A stretch of DNA of 64,000 nt from Candidula unifasciata (Eukaryota > Mollusca > Gastropoda > Stylommatophora > Geomitridae): positions 96,909 through 160,908 of the forward strand of contig CAJHNH020000843.1 of NCBI GenBank assembly GCA_905116865.2, written 5' to 3'. Each line of letters starts with the position of its first letter. Position 1 is the first letter of the stretch. A model generated the notes under the pieces. The model worked only from the letters and a program-made list of their open reading frames with translations. It was not told the DNA's origin and ran no database searches. This document shows positions 11,310-22,734 of the stretch, one piece after another. A program made the translations under genes and the position numbers.

Positions 11310-11420
11310 ACCTGCCTCTCTAGCGTAGTGGGTTAAACCTGACATCGCGGTGACCGGGTGACCAACTCCTTGTGGTCCGGGTTCACTCCCAGGGGTAGGC
11401 AGAAAAGCCACATTTTTCCT
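11310..11420 (+). mobile_element. tRNA-like SINE head
   Basis: CTCTAGCGTAGTGGGTTAAA works as an A box, and GGTCCGGGTTCACTCCCAGG contains a B-box-like GGGTTCACTCC at tRNA-like spacing. The tRNA-like fold and acceptor stem are not intact enough to call a tRNA gene. Confidence 0.6.
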
Positions 11421-11582
11421 AGAATTACGATAGGTACTGTCATTGAATCAAGGCCAAAGGGTTGCGATATCCATAGTACTGAGCAAAAGGGTTAACAACT
11501 CATGGTTTCTAGATATATAAAAAAAAAATTAGCTGTGTATTTAGTTAAGTTTGACTATTTCGGTACAATTTAAAACTGAATT

Positions 11583-12000
11583 ATGAGTTGCGTGGTCTCG
11601 GGGCATCGTGTCCGCCTCGAGTGCTAGAGGTTCCGGTTTCAATCCTTGGTAAGGACTGGGATTTTTTCACGTGGACTTTGTTTTCTGGTAATTTTCTCCT
11701 GGTCTCTGGGTAGTGAGATCGGACGCCCGTGTGCATTGTTGCGCGCGCGCGCGTTGAGAAAAACCCCTAACATTTGGCAATCGTAAAGAGTTGACTAACG
11801 TCGCTGCCCAGGCAATACTTAGACTTAAAAATCTACCCAAAGTATTTAAGGATCCTCGCTGGTGCTACAGAGCCTGTGCAACGTGCTGAGCTTTTTCAGT
11901 CTCAGACTTGAGTTAGACGAAGAACGGAGCACTTATGGGTTACTACCCGTGTGCCATGATCTTGATCCGTTGTTCATATCTCAAAGGTTAAAACTGAAGT
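11583..12000 (+). mobile_element. SINE family E copy
   Basis: tRNA-like head (TGCGTGGTCTCGGGGCATC ... GGTTCCGGTTTCAATCC) and a 3' end GAGCACTTATGGGTTACTAC shared with 52139-52415. A (GC)n stretch at 11740-11755 is internal. Length is larger than SINE A. Confidence 0.6.
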
Positions 12001-12173
12001 AAATAAATCCACAACCTATTGTTGCTTGCCTGTAATTGCTATGCTCGCATGTCGCAAAGAGAAAAAAATGTCATGAAGTATATGAGTGTACTGGGGCATC
12101 ATACCTTCTGAAATAAGGCTCTGCATGTACGTGTATATGTGTATATGAATATATATTTGTCAGTGTGAATATG

Positions 12174-12174
<1 letters not shown>

Positions 12175-12241
<67 letters not shown>

Positions 12242-12296
12242 TGTATGTGTGTGTATGTATGTATGTGTGAGTGTGTATGTGTGTGTGTGTGTGTGC
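12175..12296. repeat. (CT)n then (GT)n compound microsatellite
   Basis: About 60 bp of CT followed by GT/GTAT repeats. Confidence 0.97.
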
Positions 12297-12299
12297 GAA

Positions 12300-12640
12300 T
12301 CGGATACACATAAATATCCTTCTTTTGGTTTCCCTGGGTCGATCAAGTGCGAACATTAGTTATTTACAACTACTTTGTCTTGTCATATTCCCACATGAGC
12401 GTTTAAGGTTCACAGAGGTCAGATCTATTCATCACCTTTCGTTAAAGAAACTTCTTGTTGCGTTTATCTGAAATATCTTTAAGATTTTGTTTTTCTTCTG
12501 AAAAAATGTCTGCTGAACTGGGCCTAATGAAGCAGCATTTTAGGTTGGTCATTGTTCGTTGGACGAGGTTTCAACTGTACTGTAGAAGACAGGCTGTCCC
12601 ATAACTGCTTCCCTTCCTGTGCCAGAATTGGCAATCACAT
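12300..12640. other. Unassigned stretch
   Basis: No feature recognised; the frames here extend from the adjacent microsatellite. Confidence 0.4.
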
Positions 12641-12654
12641 AAAATGGCCGTCAC

Positions 12655-12850
12655 TGTAAGTAAAGGACCCCTTTTCCTATCCTTTAGGCGTATAGGTCAA
12701 AGAGGGCTGGACCTATATTTTTATAGGCCAATTGGCACAAGATATGGGATGTGGTCAGCATCACGCCGGCTGCCTTTACTTCCCATGACTGCGCCTGGTA
12801 CCCACTCAAGGCTGGGTTTACCTGGAAGCCAGTGTCAGCTCGTGACTGTG
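12655..12850 (-). mobile_element. SINE A copy, reverse orientation
   Basis: Reverse complement of the SINE A body is clear: GTAAAGGACCCC, GGACCTATATTTTTATAGGC, GATGTGGTCAGCATCACGCC, CTTTACTTCCCATG, CTGGTACCCACTCAAGGCTG. The tRNA head is weak. Confidence 0.85.
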
Positions 12851-12854
12851 ACAT

Positions 12855-13127
12855 TAAAAAATTATTAAAAATCTATCTTCAGTCCCAGCAAAATGTTGAA
12901 GCTTGCACACGCGACTCAGCTGGCTACCTCATACGGTTTTCTAGGCTAATAATAGTGATCCTTAACCTCTACAAGTGGGAAAACCTGCGATATGAAGAAC
13001 CAGCAAGGATTCCTGATATTGTCATGAAAGGGGACTCACTTTCCAAACAATAATTTCCCTAAATCCCCCTTTCTCCTCCTGCTTCTATGTGCCATGTCAA
13101 CATTTTATCAAGGCACAGCTAATATAC

Positions 13128-13199
<72 letters not shown>

Positions 13200-13365
13200 C
13201 AAATATAATCATTTTCTTATTATATTTACAGTGTACATTATTTAGGTAAATAAATGTAAAAATTTGAATTTATTGGAGCAGATTAATTTACTTTCATTAT
13301 TTTCGAGGGAGAATTGCCAGGAAATCGAACGATTTGATCGCCGTCTCGGAAAGGATTATGTTCGA
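12855..13365. repeat. (TA)n microsatellite in unassigned DNA
   Basis: A TA run occupies about 13132-13196. The rest of the interval shows nothing recognisable. Confidence 0.85.
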
Positions 13366-13369
13366 ATTC

Positions 13370-13625
13370 CGAGGTATCATTGTATGTAAAGTTTCTTCTG
13401 TAGTGCTTTGAATGTTTCTACTGGTAGCATAACATATAATTCTTTACACATTAGGGTCGTGGAGCGTATCAGTGGAAGCACTATCACACAAAACCCACCA
13501 TTTTTCTCTGTCTTCCGAATCAGTGTGTAGCATTTTAGTTCTGTCCACTTCTTGATGTTTTCATTCCAGGTTCTTAGGATTTTCTAATGCACAAAATGCA
13601 AACACACTTCAAAAAATTATACAAT
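13370..13625 (-). pseudogene. LINE ORF2 C-terminal remnant
   Basis: The reverse complement reads HQEVDRTKMLHTDSEDREKW followed by WVLCDSAS, a D-R-W-rich end typical of endonuclease-reverse transcriptase retrotransposon proteins. Sequence on both sides has decayed. Called on this one block. Confidence 0.5.
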
Positions 13626-13639
13626 TTTGACACATCCAT

Positions 13640-14490
13640 AACCCATGGGTGCATTTCCAGATTTCGAGTGAGTGTGTTTGCGTGCGTGTGTGTTTGTGTG
13701 AGTGTCTGCTTTTCCCACCTTCCTATTGTATGTTTGTAAGTATGTATATGTCGGTACGTCGATCAGATAGCAAGTAGGAGGTCAGTGGGTCAGTATGTCT
13801 GATTGAGGATTTAAACCAAATGGTAATTATTAAGCCGTATGCCTATTAGTTAACTGGGCGGTTTTAGCTGCAAGGTTTAAGAATGCACATACATCATTTA
13901 GTTCCCATAGATTCAGCTTTAATATTATATTCAGTACCTATGTATACCACAAAAACTGTGCATTCAATTGCTTTGTTATTATTGTAGCTGAAATTCATAA
14001 TTTTAAAAGACCAATTTTCAAACACCTTGTTATTTTCCCATTGATATCATACGTTTTATTAGTTTTGACTTTTCTTTCCTAAAGAACATAATTAAAGAAT
14101 TATGAATGAATCATATACTGGAATTATATTCGTGTGCACATTTGACGTGTGTTAAAACTTATATTCCGGCGAAAGTGAAAGAGCATTCAGTGTGGAATAG
14201 TCATTGGTGACGCCAGACACTAAATGGTGTGGCAAAAGTAGGTGACAGTTATCAATCAACTCTGGTTGCTGAGACAGCTGTGGTGGTGGTGGTGGTGGTT
14301 GGGGATGTTGCAGAACGCCACTTCACGACTAACATGCATTAGCTCGTTCGATGAAGATAGCGACGATGAATCCGTGGACGATGGCGACTGTGCTAACGGG
14401 TGAGCGAAACGTTTACCAATTCATTATTGTAGTTTGTTGTTCATTTTCTACAGTTAATTTCATAATTTTGGCTGATGTTGTTTTTGTTGT
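13640..14490. other. Unassigned stretch
   Basis: Contains a GT-rich patch (13675-13710) and a (GGT)n near 14281-14300. No coding frame or shared repeat recognised. Confidence 0.5.
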
Positions 14491-14494
14491 CGAG

Positions 14495-14570
14495 GCGCAG
14501 CTGGTGCTGTGGTTAGAATACCGAATTATCATCCACAAGAACAAGGTTCAAATCAGAGTGAGGTAATAGA
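14495..14570 (+). mobile_element. tRNA-like SINE head fragment
   Basis: GCTGTGGTTAGAATACC fits an A box and AAGGTTCAAATCAG a B box. No SINE body follows, so it is a fragment or an old copy. Confidence 0.5.
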
Positions 14571-15168
14571 CGCTTGTTTTAAACTACTACCGAGGTCGGG
14601 GGGGGGGGGGGGGGGGGTCAAAAATTATCATTGTAACTTGCAGTTTTTTTTTTAAAGTTAATTGACATTTAAAACCGCAACAGAAACATCAGTTTAGGTG
14701 GGGTAATTGTTTTTTATTTTTTTTTTAAATTTAAATTGATTTCATTGATTCCTTACATTTGTTCCGTGGACCCCAACCGCCTTAAATTTGTTCCATAGAC
14801 CCTAACCGGGGCATGCGAAAAGAAGGAAAAAGATTATAGGGAGGGGAAACTGAGCCTTGTAGTTTAATGTAAAGAAGTCAGTCCTGTCGACTGTAAACGC
14901 CTCGTAACCAAGCACACTCTGTAATCCAATGAGTGAAGTTCCTAGGCATCAGAGCAAGTTCTGGATGTTAAATGTCTTCGATCATCGTTGGAATTTGCAG
15001 TTAGTCTCTGCCAACTCTAAGCGCGCACATCGCTTCCTTACAGCGAGTATCGTAAACCTCCGGGAAGTTAAAGAAACATAACCTTATTTTAAATTCATGT
15101 GAAAATTATTAGAAGACTTGGAGGACATTTTTCCCCATCTACATGTAATTTTCTGTATGTGTGAATGT
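14571..15168. other. Unassigned; poly-G run near 14598-14617
   Basis: A ~20-bp G run follows the SINE head. The remainder shows no recognisable element. Confidence 0.5.
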
Positions 15169-15190
15169 CTGTGTGTGTGGGTGTGTGTGC

Positions 15191-15224
<34 letters not shown>
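15169..15224. repeat. (GT)n microsatellite
   Basis: Imperfect then perfect GT repeats. Confidence 0.95.
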
Positions 15225-15227
<3 letters not shown>

Positions 15228-15359
15228 GGATACAATTTGGATTTTTTCAATGGTGTCTTCGTTTCCTATGTAAATAATTTTTTTTTTTCAGCTAACACAG
15301 TCTCCTCATCGTCTTTATACAGTGTGTCTTAAACCATTATAAGGCCATTACTGGTCGGG

Positions 15360-15429
15360 CAAAGTGTTTTCCAACTTCGTGTGTGTTTGTGGGGGTGGGG
15401 GTGTGGGTGTGTGTGGGTGCGTGCGTGCG

Positions 15430-15515
<86 letters not shown>

Positions 15516-15641
15516 GCCCCACCTAAACCTTTCTAAATTTCTAAATTTCCACCATACGTAACTTAAACTTAGAGGAATCCATTTTCGAATTGCCCTCTCC
15601 CTCCCCGGTGAAGTGTGGGCCTGGTGTTGGGAATCACTCTG
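15360..15641. mobile_element. hAT-like MITE carrying GT and CT arrays
   Basis: The left end CAAAGTGTTTTCCAAC and the reverse complement of the right end, CAGAGTGATTCCCAAC, match at 13 of 16 positions. The interior CATGCCCCACCTAA after the CT run is shared with the element at 40227-40564, and both have a GT-rich left side. The (CT)n at 15436-15513 is internal. The right end abuts SINE A at TCTAG, as in the 40-kb copy, but an 8-bp TSD is not visible on the left. Confidence 0.6.
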
Positions 15642-15765
15642 TACTAGATCTATATTTGCATAGATCATCGGCAATCCTTAGGTAATTTGGTCAACATAAC
15701 CCAATCCACATCCTTTACTTCCTGGACAACTTTACAGTTAGTCAACATTAGTGCTCAGTAACATA
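15642..15765 (-). mobile_element. SINE A fragment, reverse orientation
   Basis: CTAGATCTATATTTGCATAG, GGTAATTTGGTCAACATAAC and CTTTACTTCCTGG follow SINE A in reverse. The left boundary is the hAT-like MITE. Confidence 0.7.
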
Positions 15766-15984
15766 TAACCAGTATTTCCTATTAGTGGTAAAAATTCATA
15801 TTTTTAAAAAAAAAAAAACGGTGAAGTTTATACTAGAGATAATTTTGCAGATATAGATAATTTTTTTTAAACGAACGAAAGAAGAAGTAGAAGATTTTCT
15901 AAACATATCAAGGCACCATTTCCTACACACTATTTGCTGACTGATTCTCTCTGTCGTCTAAGCATGAAATTTTCCATTAAACTC

Positions 15985-16150
15985 TTGACACCACCCCCCC
16001 CCCCCCCCCCCGCCCCCCCCCCCCCCCCGCCTCTTCCTTTTTTCCTATTTGTTCATACATTAGGCTGCAAAATGTAACCCCCCCCCCCCCCCCCCTCCCT
16101 TAAAAAAATTCTCTCATTTTTCCATTCATTCAAACATTAAGCTGCTCACT
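15985..16150. repeat. Two tandem ~90-bp units with poly-C cores
   Basis: Each unit is a long C run followed by a TTCATACATTAGGCTGC-like motif (second copy TTCAAACATTAAGCTGC). C runs span about 15991-16028 and 16078-16095. Confidence 0.7.
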
Positions 16151-16154
16151 TTAA

Positions 16155-16685
16155 AAGTGCCGTTTATTAGCTTTCATGTTGTTCAGTCAGGCGTCCATTC
16201 ACTTGGGAAACCGGATTAGAAATATTGAACACAGCCAAGCTTGTTATCAGACTGCAAGCAGGCACTCCCTGGGGCAACATGCGTTCCTTTTCTTCCTATA
16301 GAATGAGGACATCGCCTAGTAATAGATGTATGTCTCCCTTGCTTCGTCTGTCAATCTGTAATTTGCAATGCCAACCGTAGGCTGGAGTATTGATCTGAAA
16401 AATATGACAAGATGTCTAAACATGCAGAATTAATGGACAGCTGGTATTGTAGAGCATAAATGTGTTAATTATTATGATGACATATATGGAGCAAATGCTG
16501 TAGTGTTGTCAGTGCATTTGTCTGCCAAGGTGGTGGTCTAGACACATTCACCAAATGTAAAGTAAACAGCTAAGGATCCTTCCCCACCCCTTCAGGTGTC
16601 AAATTGCCAATTACTGCCATCATTTTACCACTTTTGAGGTGTAGGCGGGGGGGGGGGGTCTTTGAGCCTGAGGATTACCGGCCGC
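16155..16685. other. Unassigned stretch
   Basis: A G run at about 16648-16658. No recognisable element. Confidence 0.4.
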
Positions 16686-16689
16686 ATGG

Positions 16690-16870
16690 TTAGTGCTGTC
16701 GCCACGACTGTGCATGTGAGGATTTTATTTTGCTTGCGACAGAAAAAATCCCCAGCCTTACCGAGGATTCGAACCTAGGTCTCCCGTTTGAGAGTCCAGC
16801 GTTCCCAAATGTGTAGAGGTCTAAGAGAGCCGCAGTCGTGAGGCGGCTAGACGCTCCATCTACCTGTCCG
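16690..16870 (-). mobile_element. tRNA-derived SINE, reverse orientation
   Basis: GAGGATTCGAACCTAGG at 16763 is a perfect reverse-complement B box, with the anticodon-arm-like TTTGAGAGTCCAGCGTTC after it. It closely resembles 50930-51000, so both belong to one family. Confidence 0.65.
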
Positions 16871-16974
16871 AAGGTATTGAGTTCTTTTCTGCATCGAGCC
16901 CAATTATTTTTCTAAATCAACTTTTATTAGAAAAAAAACTTTCGTTCCTACGTTACCCAGTCTAAATGTTTACG

Positions 16975-17155
16975 AAGGAAGTAATGCTAGCCGAAGTGGC
17001 GGCGACCACTTCACCCACCAAAGGCTGATTGGTCTGGAAAAATAAGAGTCTAAAGCCATGTGCCTGATGTGGTTTAGATTTAGATGTGGTTTAGACAATG
17101 TGGCACCAGTTACGTGAAAACGGATCCTTCACGACTTGGCTTCGAATCTCACAGT
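16975..17155 (+). mobile_element. SINE A copy
   Basis: AAGTGGCGGCGACCACTTCA, CCCACCAAAGGCTGATTGG and TCTGGAAAAATAAGAG follow the SINE A body; the 3' end is rearranged (short duplication of GATTTAGATGTGGTTTAG). Confidence 0.65.
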
Positions 17156-17159
17156 ACCC

Positions 17160-17965
17160 GTTGCATAGTCACCATTTTCGTCTTGTCCTTGTCCGAGATC
17201 ATGCGGTAAAGTGCAGCAGGAGAAGATCGAGGCGTGAGAGTTATGACCCAGGTCGGCCCACCCTTTGAAGTTGTCTAGGAGGTAATGGGCGGAAACAATT
17301 GTTGACGAGGGATCTTCTACTGATGAACGGTGGACTCATGCTGTACATGCCCCCTGTGAAGTACTTATTATTATTATCTTTCCCGTTCAATACTTGTGAA
17401 TTTACATGTCATGATATTTTGAATGGCCTTTAGGCTTCCCTAACAATTGATATTTTCTGGAACCTGCGTTCATGTCAAACGAAAGAAGGACTTGGAATCG
17501 TATTAGGGCTAATGTTATTGTTTGCCAGAATATTTCATCTAATTCGACCCAGTCGCTGGCTAACATGTTTGTTGGATAAACATTGAATTATTTCTTTGAA
17601 GCACGAACCAGCTAGGAGATTGTCAGCTACGCAAAGCAATGCTAGAGAATAAGACAACATATCCAAAGTTTAAGCAGTGCATTTGGAAATCACGTAATTG
17701 TCCTTGGCTTGTGAAAATGCGGCCGTTGCGCCATTTCTTATCAATCAATCGATTGGTTTCTGCCTGCCTAATGAAGTTTATGCTGCAATAAATCTTTTGG
17801 CAAGTTACAAGTTTACAAAAGATGGGTTTTTATCACATGTACGCAAAAAACACCTTTTTTTGTTAGACCTCATTATATTTCAGTTCCACTGAAATAGACA
17901 CTTTGCGATGAATACTAGCACTTTTTTCTCTAGAAAAAGCCCTGGTTGTCATGGTGATATTTCGT
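17160..17965. other. Unassigned stretch
   Basis: No clear element. A segment at 17200-17370 (TGTACATGCCCCCTGTGAAG then ATT repeats) looks retroelement-like but I cannot place it. Confidence 0.4.
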
Positions 17966-18165
17966 GTAAACACATCCATCGAAGTCAGAGTGTATCTGCC
18001 TGAGAGGCGAGAAACCAACAGTCTGCATACAAATAAACCAGATCTATAAAACTGATGTGCACACAGAACTCAAGTTATGAAACAAGGCTAAAGTCCAGAA
18101 GTGGGCAAACAACCAGAACTTTCCTACAGGGTTTTCAGCTGATAAAAGCGAAGAAGGAGATGTAA
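17966..18165 (+). mobile_element. Family C repeat, 3' part
   Basis: GTATCTGCCTGAGAGGCGAG, ATACAAATAAACCAGATC and TCCAGAAGTGGGCAAACAAC match the other family C copies; it ends GCGAAGAAGGAGA, the expected tail. Confidence 0.7.
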
Positions 18166-18169
18166 ACAA

Positions 18170-18828
18170 CAATTTCATAATATTCACCAAATTCACCACA
18201 GAATTACTAATGAAACGTTTTTATGGCAACCCGTCTGGGTCACAATAAAACAGACAATGAAATCCCTGAGACTGTCATTCGCTCTTGTATTCTCTTTGTA
18301 GCTACCATAAACGGCTGTTAATTTCCCAGATGGCACATTCTCTGATTCGTCTCCAGACTCTCGTGGCTGTTACTTTTTATTTAATTCTAGGGATTATTTA
18401 TTCCGTTGCATCTGGAGGGGATTGATGAAACTTTGGTACAAGGGGATGGAAGTTTCGTTACTGTTAACTGGAGCTGTAGTGGCGTAGTAACTAACAGGTT
18501 TGCCTGCTGATCCGATAACTTAGAACTTTGAATCAATCGATTTTTTCAGATGTTCAAAAGTACCTCTCTTGAAACTTTATAAAATTGCACAGATTTCAAA
18601 TAATGCCGACAAAAACAATATTTTGTGAATCTCATATCCGGACATGCATGATTATTGTCGTGATTACCACGGAAGCTGTACATCTACCACAAATTCTTTC
18701 TGTTTGCATAACGGTGGATTTTTTCTTCATTCTAATCATCAATTTTACCCAGTTTTAGTATGCACTTTTTCAGTGTGTGACAAAAATCTAATGGGAAAAA
18801 AAAAGGGGGGGGGGGGGGATACAGTGGG
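18170..18828. other. Unassigned; weak tRNA-like head at 18475-18570
   Basis: GGCGTAGTAACTAACAGG and TTGAATCAATCG resemble decayed A and B boxes. Otherwise nothing recognised. A G run lies at 18804-18817. Confidence 0.4.
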
Positions 18829-18829
18829 T

Positions 18830-18965
18830 TAAGTAAAGGCGTTATTGGTGCATCAGGCATGTGGCTCTAGATCCATATTTTCATAGACCAACTGGCACGC
18901 GGTGGGTGGTGTTGCAGCATCTTTACTTCCCAGTCCAGTTCCTTATAACCATTTTAGACTGGGCC
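18830..18965 (-). mobile_element. SINE A copy, reverse orientation
   Basis: CTAGATCCATATTTTCATAG, CCAACTGGCACGCGGTGGGT and CTTTACTTCCCAGTCC follow the SINE A body in reverse. Flanking 18966-19330 contains a C run (19112-19131) and a possible further SINE A piece (AATACTGACCACATCATCC). Confidence 0.75.
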
Positions 18966-19589
18966 AGTCGAGTAAAACCCTAGATCCATTATAAAAATAA
19001 CCTCCATGCGAATGTGATCCTACGATCTTCGGATCCACAGGCAAGCAACTAGAAATTGCGGTACAGCTCCTCCACAGGTCCGTCTGAACGCATGGGTCCA
19101 TTGGGAAATTTCCCCCTCCCCCCCCCCCCCCCCACCCCATGTTGTTGTTAGGACTGATGTGATCATCTCTCTGGGTAAAGTGCGTACTAAATTGCGTACT
19201 AAACTGGACACAAGAAACGTTCTGTGAATTTAGGACGTTCGGTATAATACTGACCACATCATCCAATGTTGACGGATTCAACTGTTAAAAAAATACGATT
19301 GGGGTCACACGCTAGACGCTCTGCCAGGCGTGGATCTTGTCATTTACTTACTTGAATTTACTCTCAGCAAAAATCACAACTTTCAGTACACAAGCGGATC
19401 GACCAAGGATTCCCTATCCAATTTTTTAGAAATCCTCTTAAATGCGACTTCGAACCATTCATCATGGGATTTGATAAATAATTGTACTAGCCACCAAAAG
19501 CGCCAGAATTTTAGGGATTGGGTGCCTTAAGAACTCCTTAGTCCAATCGACAAAACGGTCATTGTCGATTCTTTTAAGTCTGCTTCATT

Positions 19590-20128
19590 TAGATAATATG
19601 GGTTACAAATATCTATTCCCTATATACGTAAAGAGGATTTCCCAAGCTCCATCCACAGATAAATAATGTGAATTATCCCAGTCCGCTCCATAAATAACAA
19701 GGAAATCTCTCAAGTCCACAAATAAACAGTATTAATTGTCACGGTACAGTTGACATATGACAAATATAGATTCTCCAGGTTCCTTGTCCCTATAAAAATA
19801 TGGATTCTTTCAGTCCTTCTCGGCCTTCCTGTGCCATGAGAGCCCTATAGTCCCATCGACAGATAAATAAGTGTTTATTATCCAGACACTATGGATTCTC
19901 CATTGCCAGTTCACATATAAATATACAGGATTTTCCCGCTCCATCCACATATAATTGATATGGATTCTCCCTGTCCCCTATATAAACAAACTTTATGTAT
20001 TCTCCTTGAACCAATTACATAATATTACAATGGATTCTCCCAGTCTCCTCAATAAATAAACTATGGATTCCCCCAGTCCTGTCAACAAATAAACAGTATG
20101 GATTCTTCAAATCCCGTCCATGTTTAAA
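19590..20128. repeat. Degenerate ~45-60-bp tandem array
   Basis: About 10 diverged units, each with a GGATTCTCC-like block, a CAGTCC(C/T) block and ATAAATAAAC (examples at 20029, 20064, 20099). Spacing is irregular, suggesting an old array. Confidence 0.75.
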
Positions 20129-20464
20129 TCACAGATCCTTCTAGATAAGGAAATTATAGCTGACGCTAGTGCCTTGCCCAAAAGAGATGTGAACTCGTGT
20201 CGATAAGGTCTGACCTTCATATTGAGCACTCTTGCTTTTAGACGATGTAATTGAGGCTGGCTCTTGAGGCTGAGGTGAGTGGCAGCTAACCAGCCTGCCA
20301 GACAAGATTTGTTCGTTTCTTTTCATCATGCTGTTCTCATTGTGTTTTTTACTCTTGCTAGCTTTCTCGCGTTTCTATCCCTGCCCTGCTCCTTTCTTTT
20401 ATTCCCCCATTTCCCTTTCTTTTATCGAGTTTTTTTTTTCCTGATTCTTTCTTCTCTTAGAAAC

Positions 20465-20770
20465 TTCCTTTTTTTTTTCCTTAGCGTCCATCAAATTTAA
20501 ACTCCATCGGAAAGTTCTTGCTGTTCCTAGACTTTGGTCTGGATCCAGAAGTTAAGTTGTGCGTGCACATCTGTTTAAAAGATTTGTCTTATCTTTATGT
20601 TGACTGTTAGTTCATTGTCTCACAGGCAGACGACATCTGACTTTGAAGGAAACTCCCCTAATTAGTCGCCTCCTCCGACTTGCTTATTGGGGGCAGCGGG
20701 TCTATGGGTCTATTCTTCGTTCTCCAAAATGGAGACCCGGAATCCAAACACAGATCTTGGGAAAATAAAA
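20465..20770 (-). mobile_element. Family C interspersed repeat
   Basis: Shares GTTCTTGCTGTTC, ATTAGTCGCCTCC, GGGTCTATTCTTCGTTC and GGAGACCCGGAATCC with 757-1060 and 3633-3965. The poly-T/CTTCC at its left is the tail. Confidence 0.7.
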
Positions 20771-21890
20771 TCTTTAGGGGGCAGTTCTAGCAGGGAATCA
20801 GTAGCGTTAGAACAAAAATTCATAAAAAATTCATTTTTACAGATAGAACTCTCAAATTTTTAGACATAATGACCATATGATTAGGCTATCATTTAAAACA
20901 AACTTCTATGGAATTTAATATATACATGTGAGATAATAATTTTTTTAAGTGAAAATGTAATTGTTAAAATTTGTAAACTATAGATGTTACTTCAGCAATA
21001 TGTGTAGGGACAAATATTAGTACAGCCAAATTTTTTCAAAACTGCACATACAAAAATGGCGTGAGTGTTGCCCTTTCTATGGAAAATAGTACACATTTTA
21101 AAGATTGTATGTAAAGCTACCTGAAATTGCCTCTTTTTTTTGTGTGTGTGTGTGGAAAATTACAGTTTTGAAATTACATAAAAATGAACACAATCATGAT
21201 ATTGGCATTCCCTTAGAATACGCTGCAGCAAGTTATCATGTTTTCACAAGATGTAATGTCAAGTTAAGCATGTTTAGACTACGCGTGTGTTTTTGTGGTG
21301 TGTATGTATGTGTGTACATATATATATATATATAACTGGGCACGTTATTCTTCGTATCGATCACCTTGTAAAACTTGAACCCGATCACTCTGACATGAGT
21401 GCCAGACAAGAGAACACACATGCAACTCTTGGAATACAGAACAGGCTCATCTAATGAGATCGAGAAAGTGTATAAAACATGTGACAGAAAACCAAGTGAT
21501 TATCAGCCGACCCAGGAAGCACATTGGCACTTTTGCTATTATTTGTTCCTTCCTTCCGGTGCTGAAAAATGAACGTAGTTGAAGTAGCAAAAATAAAACA
21601 TAACAGACCTGTGTATTCCTCTTGAGACATATAGTGCTAACCTTATGCCGGTGATCACCTGCTTTTACTTAAATATTAATACCAGATTACCAGATTACTT
21701 AAATATTGTCTATTGTTCATTTGCAAGTTGCTATTGTTGCTGTTTTTTCAGCTTTCTAAAGAATATCCTACTTGCATATTTATCTTCTTTGAGAATGTAT
21801 TTTTACTCCCGGTGTAAGTCAGATGGCAAACGGGACCTTCTGCTGTTATCTGTGCATAGGGTACATTCTGCTAGGCAATTTTGGAGTTGT
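20771..21890. other. Unassigned stretch
   Basis: AT-rich, with a small GT/TA patch at 21290-21335. The 143-codon frame starting at 21645 is Cys/Leu-rich and runs on into a SINE, so I do not call it a gene. Confidence 0.5.
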
Positions 21891-21892
21891 CT

Positions 21893-22480
21893 CATTGACG
21901 AATTGGTCAAGTGGTTGCCTTTCACATTAGGGATCCTTTCACAGGTGCGCCGTTCGGTTCAAGAGTGTAATTTTTGCAGAGATACCTGGAGATCGTCGCA
22001 GGAGCTTCGGCTCCGTGTTACGCTAGGGGCAGGTGGTAAGTCGATCTGTGGAGAGAGACCGAGCCATATGGCTTAAACACCGAGGCAATAAAGTGGATCA
22101 TCTAGACCCTAACCTTCTAACTGTTAGAACCATAGTTTTATACACCAGACGGCACCCATTGGGCGAAGTCAACATTATGCCGACCACCTTTACTTTTAGT
22201 CCTTATAGGGCTAGCCCTATATGCCCGATAGGCGTGGACAAGGGTACTTTACTTCACTTTACTTTTAGGCTGGGTGAACCTAGTAGCCCATTTACAAACA
22301 GAACAAGAGCGTTTTTCCTTTTACTAATACATCGGAAAAATTTAGCTATAGCTATTTTTATAGCCCAATCAACACTCGGTGGGTGATGTTGTCAGCTTTA
22401 CGTAAGCGACTTTGACTTCCAATGGCCATTACCTAATGCCTAGTTTAGGCTGGTTCACACTGGCAGTCTAGGTCAATTTT
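21893..22480. mobile_element. Cluster of SINE pieces
   Basis: A tRNA-like head at 21893-21975 (TTGGTCAAGTGGTTGCC and GTTCGGTTCAAGAG) is followed by SINE A body fragments: 22140-22275 (GCCCTATATGCCCGATAGGC) and a reverse copy at 22330-22480 (TCGGTGGGTGATGTTGTCAG, GACTTCCAATGGCC). The pieces do not form one clean element. Confidence 0.6.
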
Positions 22481-22734
22481 ATATAATCAATTTAATGCGG
22501 ATTCGCACCGAAGAATTTCGGAGCTGCATAAAAGTAAAGGTGCTAAACGTGATGTTGGCCATACCACACATTGAGTTCAATACCCTTCTCTTAGAGATAG
22601 TCTTATGCCCTTTTCGCACAGACAAGAGTCCAATACTCTCATCTGAGAGACCGTCCAAAATGTCTCACTTTGAAATATATACCTGTCACATTTAAATAAT
22701 CCAATATCAGAGACAAGTGTCCACTATCCCTGTC

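Noticed and set aside
20236..20275. 33-bp microexon between TTGCTTTTAG and GAG/GTGAGT
   Set aside because: All three frames contain stops, so a coding microexon is not supported.
21645..22076. 143-codon + strand frame
   Set aside because: No domain; the second half runs through a SINE tRNA-like head, and composition is not protein-like.
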